A DNA stretch of 60,285 nt from Hyphomicrobiales bacterium (lineage in GTDB: Bacteria > Pseudomonadota > Alphaproteobacteria > Rhizobiales > Rhizobiaceae): NCBI GenBank assembly GCA_900466605.1, contig UBMU01000035.1:1-60285 (forward strand), read 5' to 3'. The notes beneath the pieces were generated by a model, which saw only the letters and a program-made list of their open reading frames with translations, was not told where the DNA came from and made no database searches. Within the stretch, counting starts at the first letter, position 1. Each line of letters opens with the position of its first letter. Shown one piece after another: positions 16,225-24,588 of the stretch. The translations under genes were made by a program, and so were the position numbers.

Positions 16225-17361
16225 ATGCGGCTCACGACACTCCGGCATATCGCCGCCCTAGCCCTAGCACTACTGACCACCCCCGCCCTGTCTGCGCAAA
16301 TCACCGACGTCACCGGCCATACGGTCGAGATTGAACTGCCCGCCAGGCGCGTCATCGTCGGCGAAGCGCGTCAGATCCATGTGATCGCGGCACTCAAGGG
16401 CGAGCAGACCTTCGACACCATCGTCGGCTGGCGCGACGATCTGATCAAGAAGGACCCCGACAGCTATGAGGCGTATGTCGAACGCTTCCCTCAGATCGAG
16501 AAGCTGCCGCGTTTCGGATATGTACCGCAAGGCGATTTCAGCCTCGAAACGGCAATCTCGCTCTCGCCGGATGTGATCACCCTCAACCTCGAAACGGAAA
16601 AGTCCGCGAAGGAGAGCGGATTCGAGGAGAAAGCCGCAGCGGCGGGCATCAGGGTGATCTACCTCGATTTCCGCATCAATCCCGACAAGAACAGCGAGGC
16701 TTCGATCGAGATCCTCGGCCGGCTGTTCGGAGCCGAGGATCGCGCGAAAGAGTTTGTCGCCTACCGCCGGGCCGAGATTGCACGCGTCACCGACAGGCTT
16801 GCAGCGGCAAGGGATCTCAAGCGGCCGGATGTCTTCATAGAGCGTTCGCCCGGCATCTCAGGCGAGAACACGTGCTGCCGTACTTTCGGCCCGTTCAATT
16901 TCGGCGCGATGGTCGAACAGGCAGGCGGCCATAACATCGGTACCGATGTGATCAAGACCACCTTTGGCGATCTCAATCCCGAACAGCTGGTGCTTGCCGA
17001 TCCAGAGCACATCATCGTCACCGGATCGAACTGGGCCGCCGAATCCGACATCAACCAATTCGTGCCTGTCGGCCGCGGGGCAGATATGACGCTGGCCCGT
17101 GAGCGGCTGGCAAATCTCATGACACGCACGCCCTTTCCGGAGCTGAGAGCTGTCAAGGACGGTAACGTGCACGCCGCCTGGCATCAGTTTTACGGGGCCC
17201 CCTACGAGTTCTTCCCCATTCAGCAATTTGCCAAGTGGTTTCACCCAGATCTCTTCGCGGATTTCGATCCCGAAGCGAACTTCGCAGGATTCCACAAGAA
17301 GTTCCTGCCGGTGACCTACCAGCCGGGATACTTCGTCTCTCTCGAAAAGGGCTCCAACTAA
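16225..17361 (+). CDS. Iron/siderophore ABC transporter substrate-binding protein (copy 2)
   Basis: Paralogue of the preceding receptor, 378 residues. It has a signal peptide ending near residue 24, the same opening (ITDVTGHTVEIELPARRVIVGEARQIH), the same WRDDL insert and a Cys pair at exactly the same place, C217-C218 (NTCCRTFGPFNFG). The C-lobe HAAWHQFYGAPYEFF and the ending YQPGYFVSLEKG are also shared. The start at 16225 follows GAGAGG; 16183 is less likely. It overlaps the permease start by one base. Two receptors for one channel suggest two related ligands or two affinities. Confidence 0.88.
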   Translation: MRLTTLRHIAALALALLTTPALSAQITDVTGHTVEIELPARRVIVGEARQIHVIAALKGEQTFDTIVGWRDDLIKKDPDSYEAYVERFPQIEKLPRFGYVPQGDFSLETAISLSPDVITLNLETEKSAKESGFEEKAAAAGIRVIYLDFRINPDKNSEASIEILGRLFGAEDRAKEFVAYRRAEIARVTDRLAAARDLKRPDVFIERSPGISGENTCCRTFGPFNFGAMVEQAGGHNIGTDVIKTTFGDLNPEQLVLADPEHIIVTGSNWAAESDINQFVPVGRGADMTLARERLANLMTRTPFPELRAVKDGNVHAAWHQFYGAPYEFFPIQQFAKWFHPDLFADFDPEANFAGFHKKFLPVTYQPGYFVSLEKGSN

Positions 17362-18428
17362 TGGCCTCGTTCAGCCAGGTCCAAGCCGAAGCAACAGGGC
17401 GCGAGCAGTATCGCGCTCTTGCGTTTCGCCGTATTCTCATTCTCGTCGCGCTGACCGCGGCCCTGTGTCTCAGCATCTCTGCCGACATGGCGCTCGGCCC
17501 CGCCAATTATGCACTGTCGGACGTTCTGTCGGCGCTCTTTGATCCCGCCGCAGCCGCCAACCAGCTTCGCGTCATCATCTGGGACATCCGCATGCCGATC
17601 GCGCTGATGGCTGTGACAGTTGGCGCTTCGCTTTCCGTTGCTGGCGCGCAGATGCAGACAATCCTCTCGAACCCGCTCGCCAGCCCATTCACGCTCGGCA
17701 TCTCGGCCGCTGCGAGCTTCGGCGCCGCACTCGCTCTGGTCGCCGGCGTCGCGATCTTTCCGGGCGCGATCCAATACATGGTGCCGCTCAATGCATTCGT
17801 GATGGCGATGGCGGCAGCCCTCTTCATCCACTTTGCATCAACGATGCGCGGTGTGAGCGTCGAAACGATCGTGCTCCTCGGCATTGCCCTCGTCTTCACC
17901 TTCAACGCCGCGCTGTCCCTGCTGGAATACCTGGCCTCTGAGCAGGCCCTGGCCGCCGTCGTCTTCTGGACCATGGGCAGCCTGACGAAGGCGACCTGGC
18001 CGAAAGTGTATTTCACCGCCGCCGTTCTCATCGTCACAGTTCCGCTCTTCATGCGGCAGGCCTGGGCACTGACCGCCCTGCGCCTCGGCGATGACAAGGC
18101 AGCCAGCCTCGGCGTAAACGTTCGCCGCCTGCGCCTGCAGACGATGATGATCGTGAGCCTTCTGGCGGCCATTCCGGTGTCGTTCGTCGGCACCATCGGC
18201 TTCGTTGGGCTCGTCGGCCCGCATATCGCCCGCATGGTGGTCGGCGAAGATCAGCGTTTCTTCCTACCAGGTTCAGTCATCTGTGGCGCACTTCTTCTGT
18301 CGGTGACATCGGTCATAAGCAAGATCTTGATCCCCGGCGCCATCCTGCCGATCGGCGTGATCACCGCACTCGTCGGCGTGCCCTTCTTCTTTGTCCTCAT
18401 CTTCAGCAACAGGAGGCGCGCATGGTAA
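17361..18428 (+). CDS. FecCD-family iron ABC transporter permease
   Basis: Inner-membrane permease of 355 residues with about ten helices, the BtuC/FhuB/FecCD fold. Conserved family elements are RMPIALMAVTVGASLSVAGAQMQTILSNPLASPFTLGISAAASFGA near residues 75-120 and the ATPase-contact LGDDKAASLGVNVRRLR followed by GTIGFVGLVGPHIAR near 275-290. The start shares one base with the stop of receptor 2; the upstream frame from 17235 is rejected. A single permease gene implies a homodimeric channel. Confidence 0.92.
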   Translation: MASFSQVQAEATGREQYRALAFRRILILVALTAALCLSISADMALGPANYALSDVLSALFDPAAAANQLRVIIWDIRMPIALMAVTVGASLSVAGAQMQTILSNPLASPFTLGISAAASFGAALALVAGVAIFPGAIQYMVPLNAFVMAMAAALFIHFASTMRGVSVETIVLLGIALVFTFNAALSLLEYLASEQALAAVVFWTMGSLTKATWPKVYFTAAVLIVTVPLFMRQAWALTALRLGDDKAASLGVNVRRLRLQTMMIVSLLAAIPVSFVGTIGFVGLVGPHIARMVVGEDQRFFLPGSVICGALLLSVTSVISKILIPGAILPIGVITALVGVPFFFVLIFSNRRRAW

Positions 18429-19174
18429 CCTTGGCCCTTTCAGGGGTCGGCGCCTCCTATGGACGCGCGACCGTTCTGTCGAACGTCAGCATCTCGGATC
18501 TCAAAGGGGGCAGCGTAACGGCTATTATCGGCCCCAACGCGGCCGGCAAGTCGACACTGTTCAAGCGGATCGCTGCCCTTGTGAAAGGGCCCGGTCTCGT
18601 CGAGCTTTCCGACACCGATCGCGGATCGCGAACGATCTGTTACATGCCACAGGATACAGGCGCCAACGCCGTGCTGACGGTCTACGAGTCGATCCTGCTG
18701 TCGGCCAAGCAAGGCAGCGGCTGGCGCGTCGCCGACGACGAACTGGACGGCATCGATGAAATCCTGAAGGCGCTGCGGATCCAGAACCTGGCATTTCGCG
18801 GCCTGGGTGAGCTGTCAGGCGGCCAACGCCAGCTCGTGTCTCTTGCACAGGCATTGGTGCGCAAGCCGGAAGTCCTCTTGATGGACGAGCCAACCTCCGC
18901 ACTCGACCTCCACCGGCAGGTCGAGGTTCTGAGCTTCGTGGCGGATCTCGCCCGGCGGGATGGCATGATCGTGCTTATCGCGCTCCATGACCTGAACCAC
19001 GCGCTACGCTACTGCGAGAACACCATTATCATCGCCGACGGCGCCATGGCGGCAAGCGGCCCGACCGCAGACGTCATCACGGGCGCCATGCTTCGCGACA
19101 TCTACAAGATCAACGCACGCATCGAGAAGTGCTCACAGGGCACACCGATGGTAATCGTCGACAGTGCGATCTGA
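18422..19174 (+). CDS. Iron/siderophore ABC transporter ATP-binding protein
   Basis: Cytosolic ATPase of 250 residues. Walker A GPNAAGKST at 37-45, Q-loop MPQD near 77-80, signature LSGGQRQ near 137-143, Walker B VLLMDEPTSALD near 155-166 and switch His in LIALHDLNHALRYC near 188. It overlaps the permease by seven bases and completes the receptor 1-receptor 2-permease-ATPase importer. The Walker A loop has Ala-Ala in place of the usual Gly-Ser/Ala. Confidence 0.92.
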   Translation: MVTLALSGVGASYGRATVLSNVSISDLKGGSVTAIIGPNAAGKSTLFKRIAALVKGPGLVELSDTDRGSRTICYMPQDTGANAVLTVYESILLSAKQGSGWRVADDELDGIDEILKALRIQNLAFRGLGELSGGQRQLVSLAQALVRKPEVLLMDEPTSALDLHRQVEVLSFVADLARRDGMIVLIALHDLNHALRYCENTIIIADGAMAASGPTADVITGAMLRDIYKINARIEKCSQGTPMVIVDSAI

Positions 19175-19175
19175 C

Positions 19176-19222
19176 AGAGCCCCCGGGCTCTCAAGACCGA
19201 CGCCACTCACTGAGCGGCGTCG
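19176..19222. terminator. Convergent hairpins between iron and sulfonate operons
   Basis: AGAGCCC/GGGCTCT (19176-19182 with 19185-19191) directly follows the iron ATPase stop, and CGACGCC/GGCGTCG (19198-19204 with 19216-19222) spans the stop of ssuB. Neither has a good T tract. They are the likely ends of the two convergent operons, with moderate certainty. Confidence 0.5.
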
Positions 19223-20031
19223 CCTCCAAGGATTGCCCCGAGCAATCGCCCTTCGAGTTCGGCAAGCTCCGGGTTGCCGTGTCGGCGCGGGTGGGGATAA
19301 GGAATTGCCAGATCTAGCGCCACGCGCCCCTCTTCCAATACGATCACGCGATCTGCAAGATGCACCGCCTCGCTGACATCATGCGTGACCAGCACCGCAG
19401 TGAAGCCCAGCTCCCGCCATACACGATTGAGCAGCTCCTGCATGCTGATGCGCGTCAACGCATCAAGTGCGCCGAGTGGCTCATCAAGCGCCAAAACCCC
19501 AGGCTTGCTGACGAGTGCCCGCGCAAGCGCGACGCGCTGCCGCTGACCGCCGGAAAGACGGGCTGGCCATTCCTTCGCCTTCTCTGAAAGCTGCACTTCC
19601 GCAAGCGCAACCTCGGCCTCACTGAAGGCGATCCTCTTGTCGACGCCGTCCCCGAGCCCGACCACTACGTTCTCGGCAACACTCAGCCACGGTAGCAGGC
19701 GTGGCTCCTGAAACACGATCCGTGCATTCGCTTCGGCATCGGCGCCGTCGGCGTTTTCGAAATGCAGTTCGCCACTTGTCGGCTCATCAAGCCCCATGAG
19801 AACGCGCAGCAGCGTACTCTTGCCGCAACCGCTCTTGCCGATCACAGCGACGAATTGCCCGGCCGGAATGTGGAGGTTGATGCCACGCAGCACGCGATTG
19901 CTGCCGAAACTCTTCTCAAGCCCCTTCAACGTAATCGCCGCGGCACCGGCGACGGCCGGCGCGGCAAGCTCGCTCTCGTATTCGGCCTCGTCGGTGGCTC
20001 CTTGAAAACGTTCACGCGCAACGATGGTCAT
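19207..20031 (-). CDS. ssuB: Aliphatic sulfonate ABC transporter ATP-binding protein SsuB
   Basis: ATPase of 274 residues for sulfonate import. A non-conserved leader of about 30 residues precedes the ABC domain; Walker A GKSGCGKST at 65-73, Q-loop VFQEPRLLPW near 111, signature LSGGQRQR near 155, Walker B VLALDEPLGALDA near 174 and the H-loop VTHDVSEAVHLADR near 210. AGGAGAGG precedes the ATG at 20031; the longer frame to 20154 would overlap ssuC. Ten bases separate it from ssuC. Confidence 0.92.
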   Translation of the reverse strand: MTIVARERFQGATDEAEYESELAAPAVAGAAAITLKGLEKSFGSNRVLRGINLHIPAGQFVAVIGKSGCGKSTLLRVLMGLDEPTSGELHFENADGADAEANARIVFQEPRLLPWLSVAENVVVGLGDGVDKRIAFSEAEVALAEVQLSEKAKEWPARLSGGQRQRVALARALVSKPGVLALDEPLGALDALTRISMQELLNRVWRELGFTAVLVTHDVSEAVHLADRVIVLEEGRVALDLAIPYPHPRRHGNPELAELEGRLLGAILGGDAAQ

Positions 20032-20041
20032 GGCGCCTCTC

Positions 20042-20878
20042 CTACTTCTGGTAAACCGGGTTCCACTTGAGCGCATGACGCTCGAGGGCACGCGCGACGA
20101 CATCGGCAAGCTTGCCGAGCACGGCATAGATAAACAGCGCCAACACCACGACATCGGTCATCATGAATTCGCGCGCGTTGTTCGCCATGTGCCCGATGCC
20201 TGACGAAGCCGCGATCGATTCCGATACGATCAAGGTCAGCCACATGATGCCGAGCGCATAACGCAGCCCAACGAAAATCGACGGCAGCGCGCCGGGAAAT
20301 ATTACCTTCCGGAACAGCGTCCAGCTTCCCATACCATAGACACGGCCCATCTCGATCAGATCGCGATCGACATTGCGAACGCCGTGATAGGTGTTGAGGT
20401 AGACGGGAAAGAGCACGCCGAGCGACGTGAGGAAAAGCTTCGATTCTTCGCCGATCCCGAACCACAGGATAACAAGCGGGATCATCGCGAGATGCGGGAT
20501 CGTGCGTAGCATCTGCAACGTCGTATCGGTCAACTGTTCCGAGACTTTCGAGACGCCGTTGGCGATGCCGAGCAGAAAGCCGATCGAGCCGCCAACGACC
20601 AGCCCGGCGAACGCGCGCGCAGCACTGACCAGGATATCGTGGGGAAGCTGCCCGGTGATCGTCGTCGACCAGAAGGCTACTGCAACATCGACAGGTGATG
20701 GCATGATGCGCGAAGAGATCCATCCGAGCGAAGAAGCCAACTGCCACGCAGCAATGATCGCAACCGGAACGAGGTAGGGCAGCAATTTGTCCCTACCCGG
20801 AAACTGGATGCGCAGATTACCATTGCGCCCTGCGCGCTCGGTCAGTGCCCGCCCGATCGGCGTATCGAATGTCGACAT
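20042..20878 (-). CDS. ssuC: Aliphatic sulfonate ABC transporter permease SsuC
   Basis: Permease of 278 residues of the nitrate/sulfonate/taurine (TauC/SsuC) family, about six helices. It shows LRTIPHLAMIPLVILWFGIGEESK in the middle and the EAA-loop MGRVYGMGSWTLFRKVIFPGALPSI near 175-200, then LGIMWLTLIVSES. It lies between ssuD (115 bases upstream) and ssuB (10 bases downstream). Confidence 0.93.
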   Translation of the reverse strand: MSTFDTPIGRALTERAGRNGNLRIQFPGRDKLLPYLVPVAIIAAWQLASSLGWISSRIMPSPVDVAVAFWSTTITGQLPHDILVSAARAFAGLVVGGSIGFLLGIANGVSKVSEQLTDTTLQMLRTIPHLAMIPLVILWFGIGEESKLFLTSLGVLFPVYLNTYHGVRNVDRDLIEMGRVYGMGSWTLFRKVIFPGALPSIFVGLRYALGIMWLTLIVSESIAASSGIGHMANNAREFMMTDVVVLALFIYAVLGKLADVVARALERHALKWNPVYQK

Positions 20879-20993
20879 GAAGCTTTCCTCGCGTCTGCGC
20901 TTGCCACAGATCTCAGAAATCCGCTGACAGGCCTTTGCGTGAATTCGATAAAAATGGCGCCGCCCGATGGTGCGAGCGGCGCCGATCAGCAGA

Positions 20994-22169
20994 TCAGGAT
21001 CCGGAAACGACTTTCAGGTTGCCGCCGTGGCTGCCGCCGCCGAAAACCTGATGCTTGCCGAAATCGGTCTGGAACCCGTGGCGCTGCTCTTCGCGCGTGA
21101 TACCGAGCTCTGGGAACAGCAGCTCTGCAACGCGATAGGCCTCCTCGAGGTGCGGATAGCCGGAACCGATGACGGTATCGATGCCGACGTCCTGATACTC
21201 GCGCAGACGTGCGGCAACCGTTTTTGGCGAACCGACCAGCGCAGTCCCCGCCCCGGCACGCACCAGACCGACACCGGCCCACAGATTCGGTGAAACCTCC
21301 AGCTTGTCGCGGCGACCGCCATGCAGCGCCGCCATACGCTGCTGACCGACGGAATCGGACTCCTTGACGAAGCGTTCCTGCGCCTCGCGGATCGTCTCGT
21401 CGTCGAGCTTCGCGATCAGGCGATCTGCCGCTGCCCACGCCTCTTCATCTGTTTCGCGGACAATGAAGTGCAGGCGAATGCCGAAGCTGACATCGCGGCC
21501 CTTCGTCGCTGCAGCGGCACGCACCTTCTCGACCTTTTCGGCGACCTGCGCAGGCGGCTCGCCCCACGTCAGATACTTGTCGACGCGACCGACGGAAAAA
21601 TCGATGCCGGCATCCGAGGAGCCGCCGAAATAGAGCGGCGGCCGCGGGCTTTGTACCGACGGGAAGCCGAGGCGCGCATTCGTTGCCTTGATGTATTTGC
21701 CATCGTAGCTTGCAACACCCTTCTCAAGCAGTTCTTCGAAGACCGTGAAGAACTCATCAGCATGGGCGTAACGCTCGTCGTGTGCGAGGTGAATGCCGTC
21801 GCCTGCCAGTTCGGCGGGGCTGCCGCCGACGACGATGTTGAGGAGTAGTCGTCCATTCGAGATACGATCGAGCGTCGTCGTGAGACGGGCATAGTATGCC
21901 GGCGATGCCGTGCCGGGACGGATGGCCACCAGAAACTGCAGCTTCTCCGTCTTTGCTGCAAGCGCCGCGGCCATCACGAAGGATTCTTCGCAAGCGACCC
22001 CGGTCGGCAACAGGACACCGGAGTAGCCAAGGCGATCGACAGCCTGCGCAATCTGCGTCAGATACCCGATCTCTGGCGCGCGGGTCAGTTCATTGGAGCC
22101 GAGATAGGCGCCGTCGCCCGAAGTCGGGATGAACCATAGGAAGTTGATCGGATCGTGTGTGACCGTCAT
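20994..22169 (-). CDS. ssuD: FMNH2-dependent alkanesulfonate monooxygenase SsuD
   Basis: SsuD cleaves C1-C14 alkanesulfonates to aldehyde and sulfite with FMNH2 and O2, giving sulfur to the cell. The 391-residue protein is a TIM-barrel luciferase-family enzyme aligning well from memory with E. coli SsuD: FLWFIPTSGDGAYLG at the N-terminus, VLLPTGVACEESF near residue 53 (the active-site Cys region), LYFGGSSDAG, YLTWGEPPAQV, the flexible-loop DSVGQQRMAALHGGRRD near 275-292 and NLWAGVGLVRAGAGTALVG. The usual partner flavin reductase ssuE is not in this cluster, so reduced FMN must come from elsewhere. Confidence 0.95.
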   Translation of the reverse strand: MTVTHDPINFLWFIPTSGDGAYLGSNELTRAPEIGYLTQIAQAVDRLGYSGVLLPTGVACEESFVMAAALAAKTEKLQFLVAIRPGTASPAYYARLTTTLDRISNGRLLLNIVVGGSPAELAGDGIHLAHDERYAHADEFFTVFEELLEKGVASYDGKYIKATNARLGFPSVQSPRPPLYFGGSSDAGIDFSVGRVDKYLTWGEPPAQVAEKVEKVRAAAATKGRDVSFGIRLHFIVRETDEEAWAAADRLIAKLDDETIREAQERFVKESDSVGQQRMAALHGGRRDKLEVSPNLWAGVGLVRAGAGTALVGSPKTVAARLREYQDVGIDTVIGSGYPHLEEAYRVAELLFPELGITREEQRHGFQTDFGKHQVFGGGSHGGNLKVVSGS

Positions 22170-22201
22170 TGGAAATGATCCTCTTTTGCCTGAAGCTGGG
22201 C

Positions 22202-23167
22202 TCAGCTTGCTTTCGGGTGCCAGACGATATCGCTGACATTGAGTTGCTTCGGCACGACACCGAGCTTGTAGAAGTCGTCGGCCAGTGCCTGCTGGTAGGC
22301 GAGCGCGGCATCGGGGAAGAGCGAAACCTTGCCGAGGTCGGCCTGGCTGCGCGTCAACGTTACCCGGGTTATCGCGGCCGGAACGCCAGTGATTTCCGAG
22401 AGCGTCGTGACGGTGCCATCCAGATCCGCCTGTGCCGTTGCGCCGACCTTGGCCAGCTCGTCGATGACGTCAGCGATGATCTCCGGGTGGGCTGCGGTGA
22501 ACGTGCCGTTGCCCAGGAAATAACCCCAGTTATCGAGCAGCCCCTCAGACGTAGTCAGGACTCGGGTGTGGGTATCGGCCTCGGCTACCGCAAAGAATGG
22601 ATCCCAGATTGCCCACGCGTCGATTGCACCATTCTTGAAGGCGGCCCCTGCGTCAGGCGGCGGCAGATCGACCTCGGTTATGTCCGACAGTGAAAGCCCT
22701 GCTTTGGCCAGAACCTTCAGCGCAAAGTTGTGCGCGCTCGAACCGCGTTTGTAGGCGACTTTCTTGCCCTTCAGCTCTTCGATTGTCTTGATCGGCGAGT
22801 CCTTCTGCACGAGCAACCCGTGGAAGGCAGCCGGGCCCCGATAAGCCCCGACATAAAGCAGATTGCCGCCCGCCGCCTGCGCAAAGAGCGGCGGCACGTC
22901 GCCAGTCACGCCGAAGTCGAGCGCATCCGCCCCTACGGCCTCGAGCAGTGGCGGACCGGAGGTAAATTCGTTCCATTCGACGCTGACGCCCTTCGGCTCC
23001 AACCGCTTCTCCAATGCACCAGTGCGCCGCGCGAGCGCCAGAACTCCGAACTTCTGCCAGCCGATGCGCAATGTCGTCTCGGCGGCGCGCGCCGTCCGCA
23101 CCTGTGGCAGCGCGATCGCTGCGGCTGCCGCGCCGAGAACCCCGAATGTTTGCCTGCGGGTGAACAT
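22202..23167 (-). CDS. ssuA: Aliphatic sulfonate ABC transporter substrate-binding protein SsuA (copy 1)
   Basis: Receptor of 321 residues of the sulfonate/taurine (NMT1-like) family. The signal sequence (cleavage near Ala28) carries a twin-arginine pattern TRRQTFGV, suggesting Tat export. The mature protein has LRIGWQKFGVLALARRTGALEKRL, FTSGPPLLEAVGADALDFGVTGDVPPLFAQAAG (sulfonate pocket) and KGKKVAYKRGSSAHNF near 135-150. It sits 32 bases before ssuD. A conserved element 83 bases upstream of its start matches one upstream of the second copy. Confidence 0.92.
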   Translation of the reverse strand: MFTRRQTFGVLGAAAAAIALPQVRTARAAETTLRIGWQKFGVLALARRTGALEKRLEPKGVSVEWNEFTSGPPLLEAVGADALDFGVTGDVPPLFAQAAGGNLLYVGAYRGPAAFHGLLVQKDSPIKTIEELKGKKVAYKRGSSAHNFALKVLAKAGLSLSDITEVDLPPPDAGAAFKNGAIDAWAIWDPFFAVAEADTHTRVLTTSEGLLDNWGYFLGNGTFTAAHPEIIADVIDELAKVGATAQADLDGTVTTLSEITGVPAAITRVTLTRSQADLGKVSLFPDAALAYQQALADDFYKLGVVPKQLNVSDIVWHPKAS

Positions 23168-23249
23168 CGTTTATCCCTCTCATGATGGCTGCCCGCCCCG
23201 CGGTCAGCTAACCTGTCATGAGTCAATACTGACATAGACGACCATTTAG

Positions 23250-23273
23250 ATCGACAATATCAATTTGCTATTC
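23250..23273 (-). promoter_or_regulatory. Conserved element upstream of ssuA copy 1
   Basis: The plus-strand run starts ATCGACAATATCAATTTG and ends CTATTC. It matches the element at 24417-24441 upstream of the other copy with few changes and lies 83 bases before the ATG. It is a candidate activator site or core promoter for sulfur-limitation control. Confidence 0.5.
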
Positions 23274-23362
23274 TAACTTGGTTCGGAGAATAATTTTGCC
23301 TGTTCCGCGGCACTTGGCATGGCCTTGTGCCGCAGACGACAATCAATCAATGGATGAAGCGA

Positions 23363-24328
23363 TCAGCTGGCCTTTGGCCGCCAGATAATGTCTCCCGTCT
23401 TTAGCTGCTTCGGAAGAATGCCGAGACTGAAGAACTCGTCGGCCAGCGCCTGCTGGTAGGCCGCAGCATCGTCGCCGACCGTCGAAACGCTACCGAGATC
23501 AGCGCCCGGCCGCGTCAGCGCCACACGCGTAACATCGGCAGGAACGCCTGTGATCTCTGAAAGCTCCTTCACCGTATCGTCAAGCTTGCCCTGGGCCGAA
23601 CGCCCGACTTTTCCGAGTTCGTCGATAACATCGACGATCACCTGTCCGTTTGCGTCGGTGAAACCGGCATTGGCGAGGAAATAGCTGTAGGAGTCGACGA
23701 CACCCTCCGCCGTCGACAGGACGCGTGTATCCGGATCGGCTTCAACGATCGCCAGATAGGGATCCCAGATAGACCACGCATCTATGCTGCCGTTCTTGAA
23801 AGCGGCAGCAGCGTCGGGCGGCGGCAGATCGATGGCCTCGACATCGCCGATCGCAAGACTCGATTTCCGCAGGATCTTTACGGTCACGTTGTGTGCGCTC
23901 GATCCGCGCTTGAACGCAATTTTCTTGCCTTTCAGATCCTCGACCTTTTCGATGCCGGACCCCTTGCGAACCACGATTGCTGAAGCTGCCGAACTGCCGC
24001 GGTAGGTTCCTACGTAATAGAGCTCGCCGCCTGCCGCCTGGGCAAAGAGCGGCGGAACATCTCCCGTCGCGCCAAAATCGAGTGCACCCGCGCCGAGCGC
24101 TTCCAGAAGCGGCGGGCCCGAGGTGAATTCCGACCAGCTGACGGCAATACCCTTATCGCCCAACCGCTTTTCCAGTGCGCCGCGTCGCTTTGCCAGCGCC
24201 AGCACGCCGTTCTTCTGCCAGCCTATGCGCAGTTCGGTCGCCGCTGCACTAGCCGGCTTAATGGCCGGAAACAGGGCTGTCGCCGCTGCTGCACCGAACA
24301 GTCCCAATGTCTGACGACGTGAAATCAT
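23363..24328 (-). CDS. ssuA: Aliphatic sulfonate ABC transporter substrate-binding protein SsuA (copy 2)
   Basis: Tandem paralogue of the other SsuA with identical length (321 residues), a twin-arginine-like signal SRRQTLGL cleaved near Ala28 and the same motifs (LRIGWQKNGVLALAKRRGALEKRL; the FTSGPPLLEALG stretch; RGSSAHNV). Differences cluster in the second half. It is the first gene of the ssu run and has its own upstream element. A 195-base gap separates it from copy 1, so the second copy may have its own promoter. It may widen the range of sulfonates taken up by one SsuBC channel. Confidence 0.9.
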   Translation of the reverse strand: MISRRQTLGLFGAAAATALFPAIKPASAAATELRIGWQKNGVLALAKRRGALEKRLGDKGIAVSWSEFTSGPPLLEALGAGALDFGATGDVPPLFAQAAGGELYYVGTYRGSSAASAIVVRKGSGIEKVEDLKGKKIAFKRGSSAHNVTVKILRKSSLAIGDVEAIDLPPPDAAAAFKNGSIDAWSIWDPYLAIVEADPDTRVLSTAEGVVDSYSYFLANAGFTDANGQVIVDVIDELGKVGRSAQGKLDDTVKELSEITGVPADVTRVALTRPGADLGSVSTVGDDAAAYQQALADEFFSLGILPKQLKTGDIIWRPKAS

Positions 24329-24416
24329 GGTTATCCCCTTCTTTTAGCGCTTCTCGGCTTGTCTCGGGCGCGCTTCCTTTGCGATCACCATTAAATTGAG
24401 CAAATCTACAACTTAT

Positions 24417-24441
24417 ATCGACAATTATATTTGTAATATTC
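24417..24441 (-). promoter_or_regulatory. Conserved element upstream of ssuA copy 2
   Basis: ATCGACAATTATATTTG followed by TAATATTC on the plus strand resembles the 23250-23273 element. It is 89 bases before the ATG, nearly the same distance as in the other copy. The surrounding 24329-24588 gap is AT-rich and also holds the divergent dehydrogenase promoter. Confidence 0.5.
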
Positions 24442-24588
24442 GCGGCTCCTGAAATTTTCCTGACCCGATTCTCCTGCGTTGACGGAATTTTGTTCCAAGC
24501 GCAGCGACAGTTCCGCCCGCAGAACGGCTTTTCGCGCGCTCGTCTTTCCGCTAATCCTCGTGCCCTGTATTCGTGAAAGGATAGGCAC

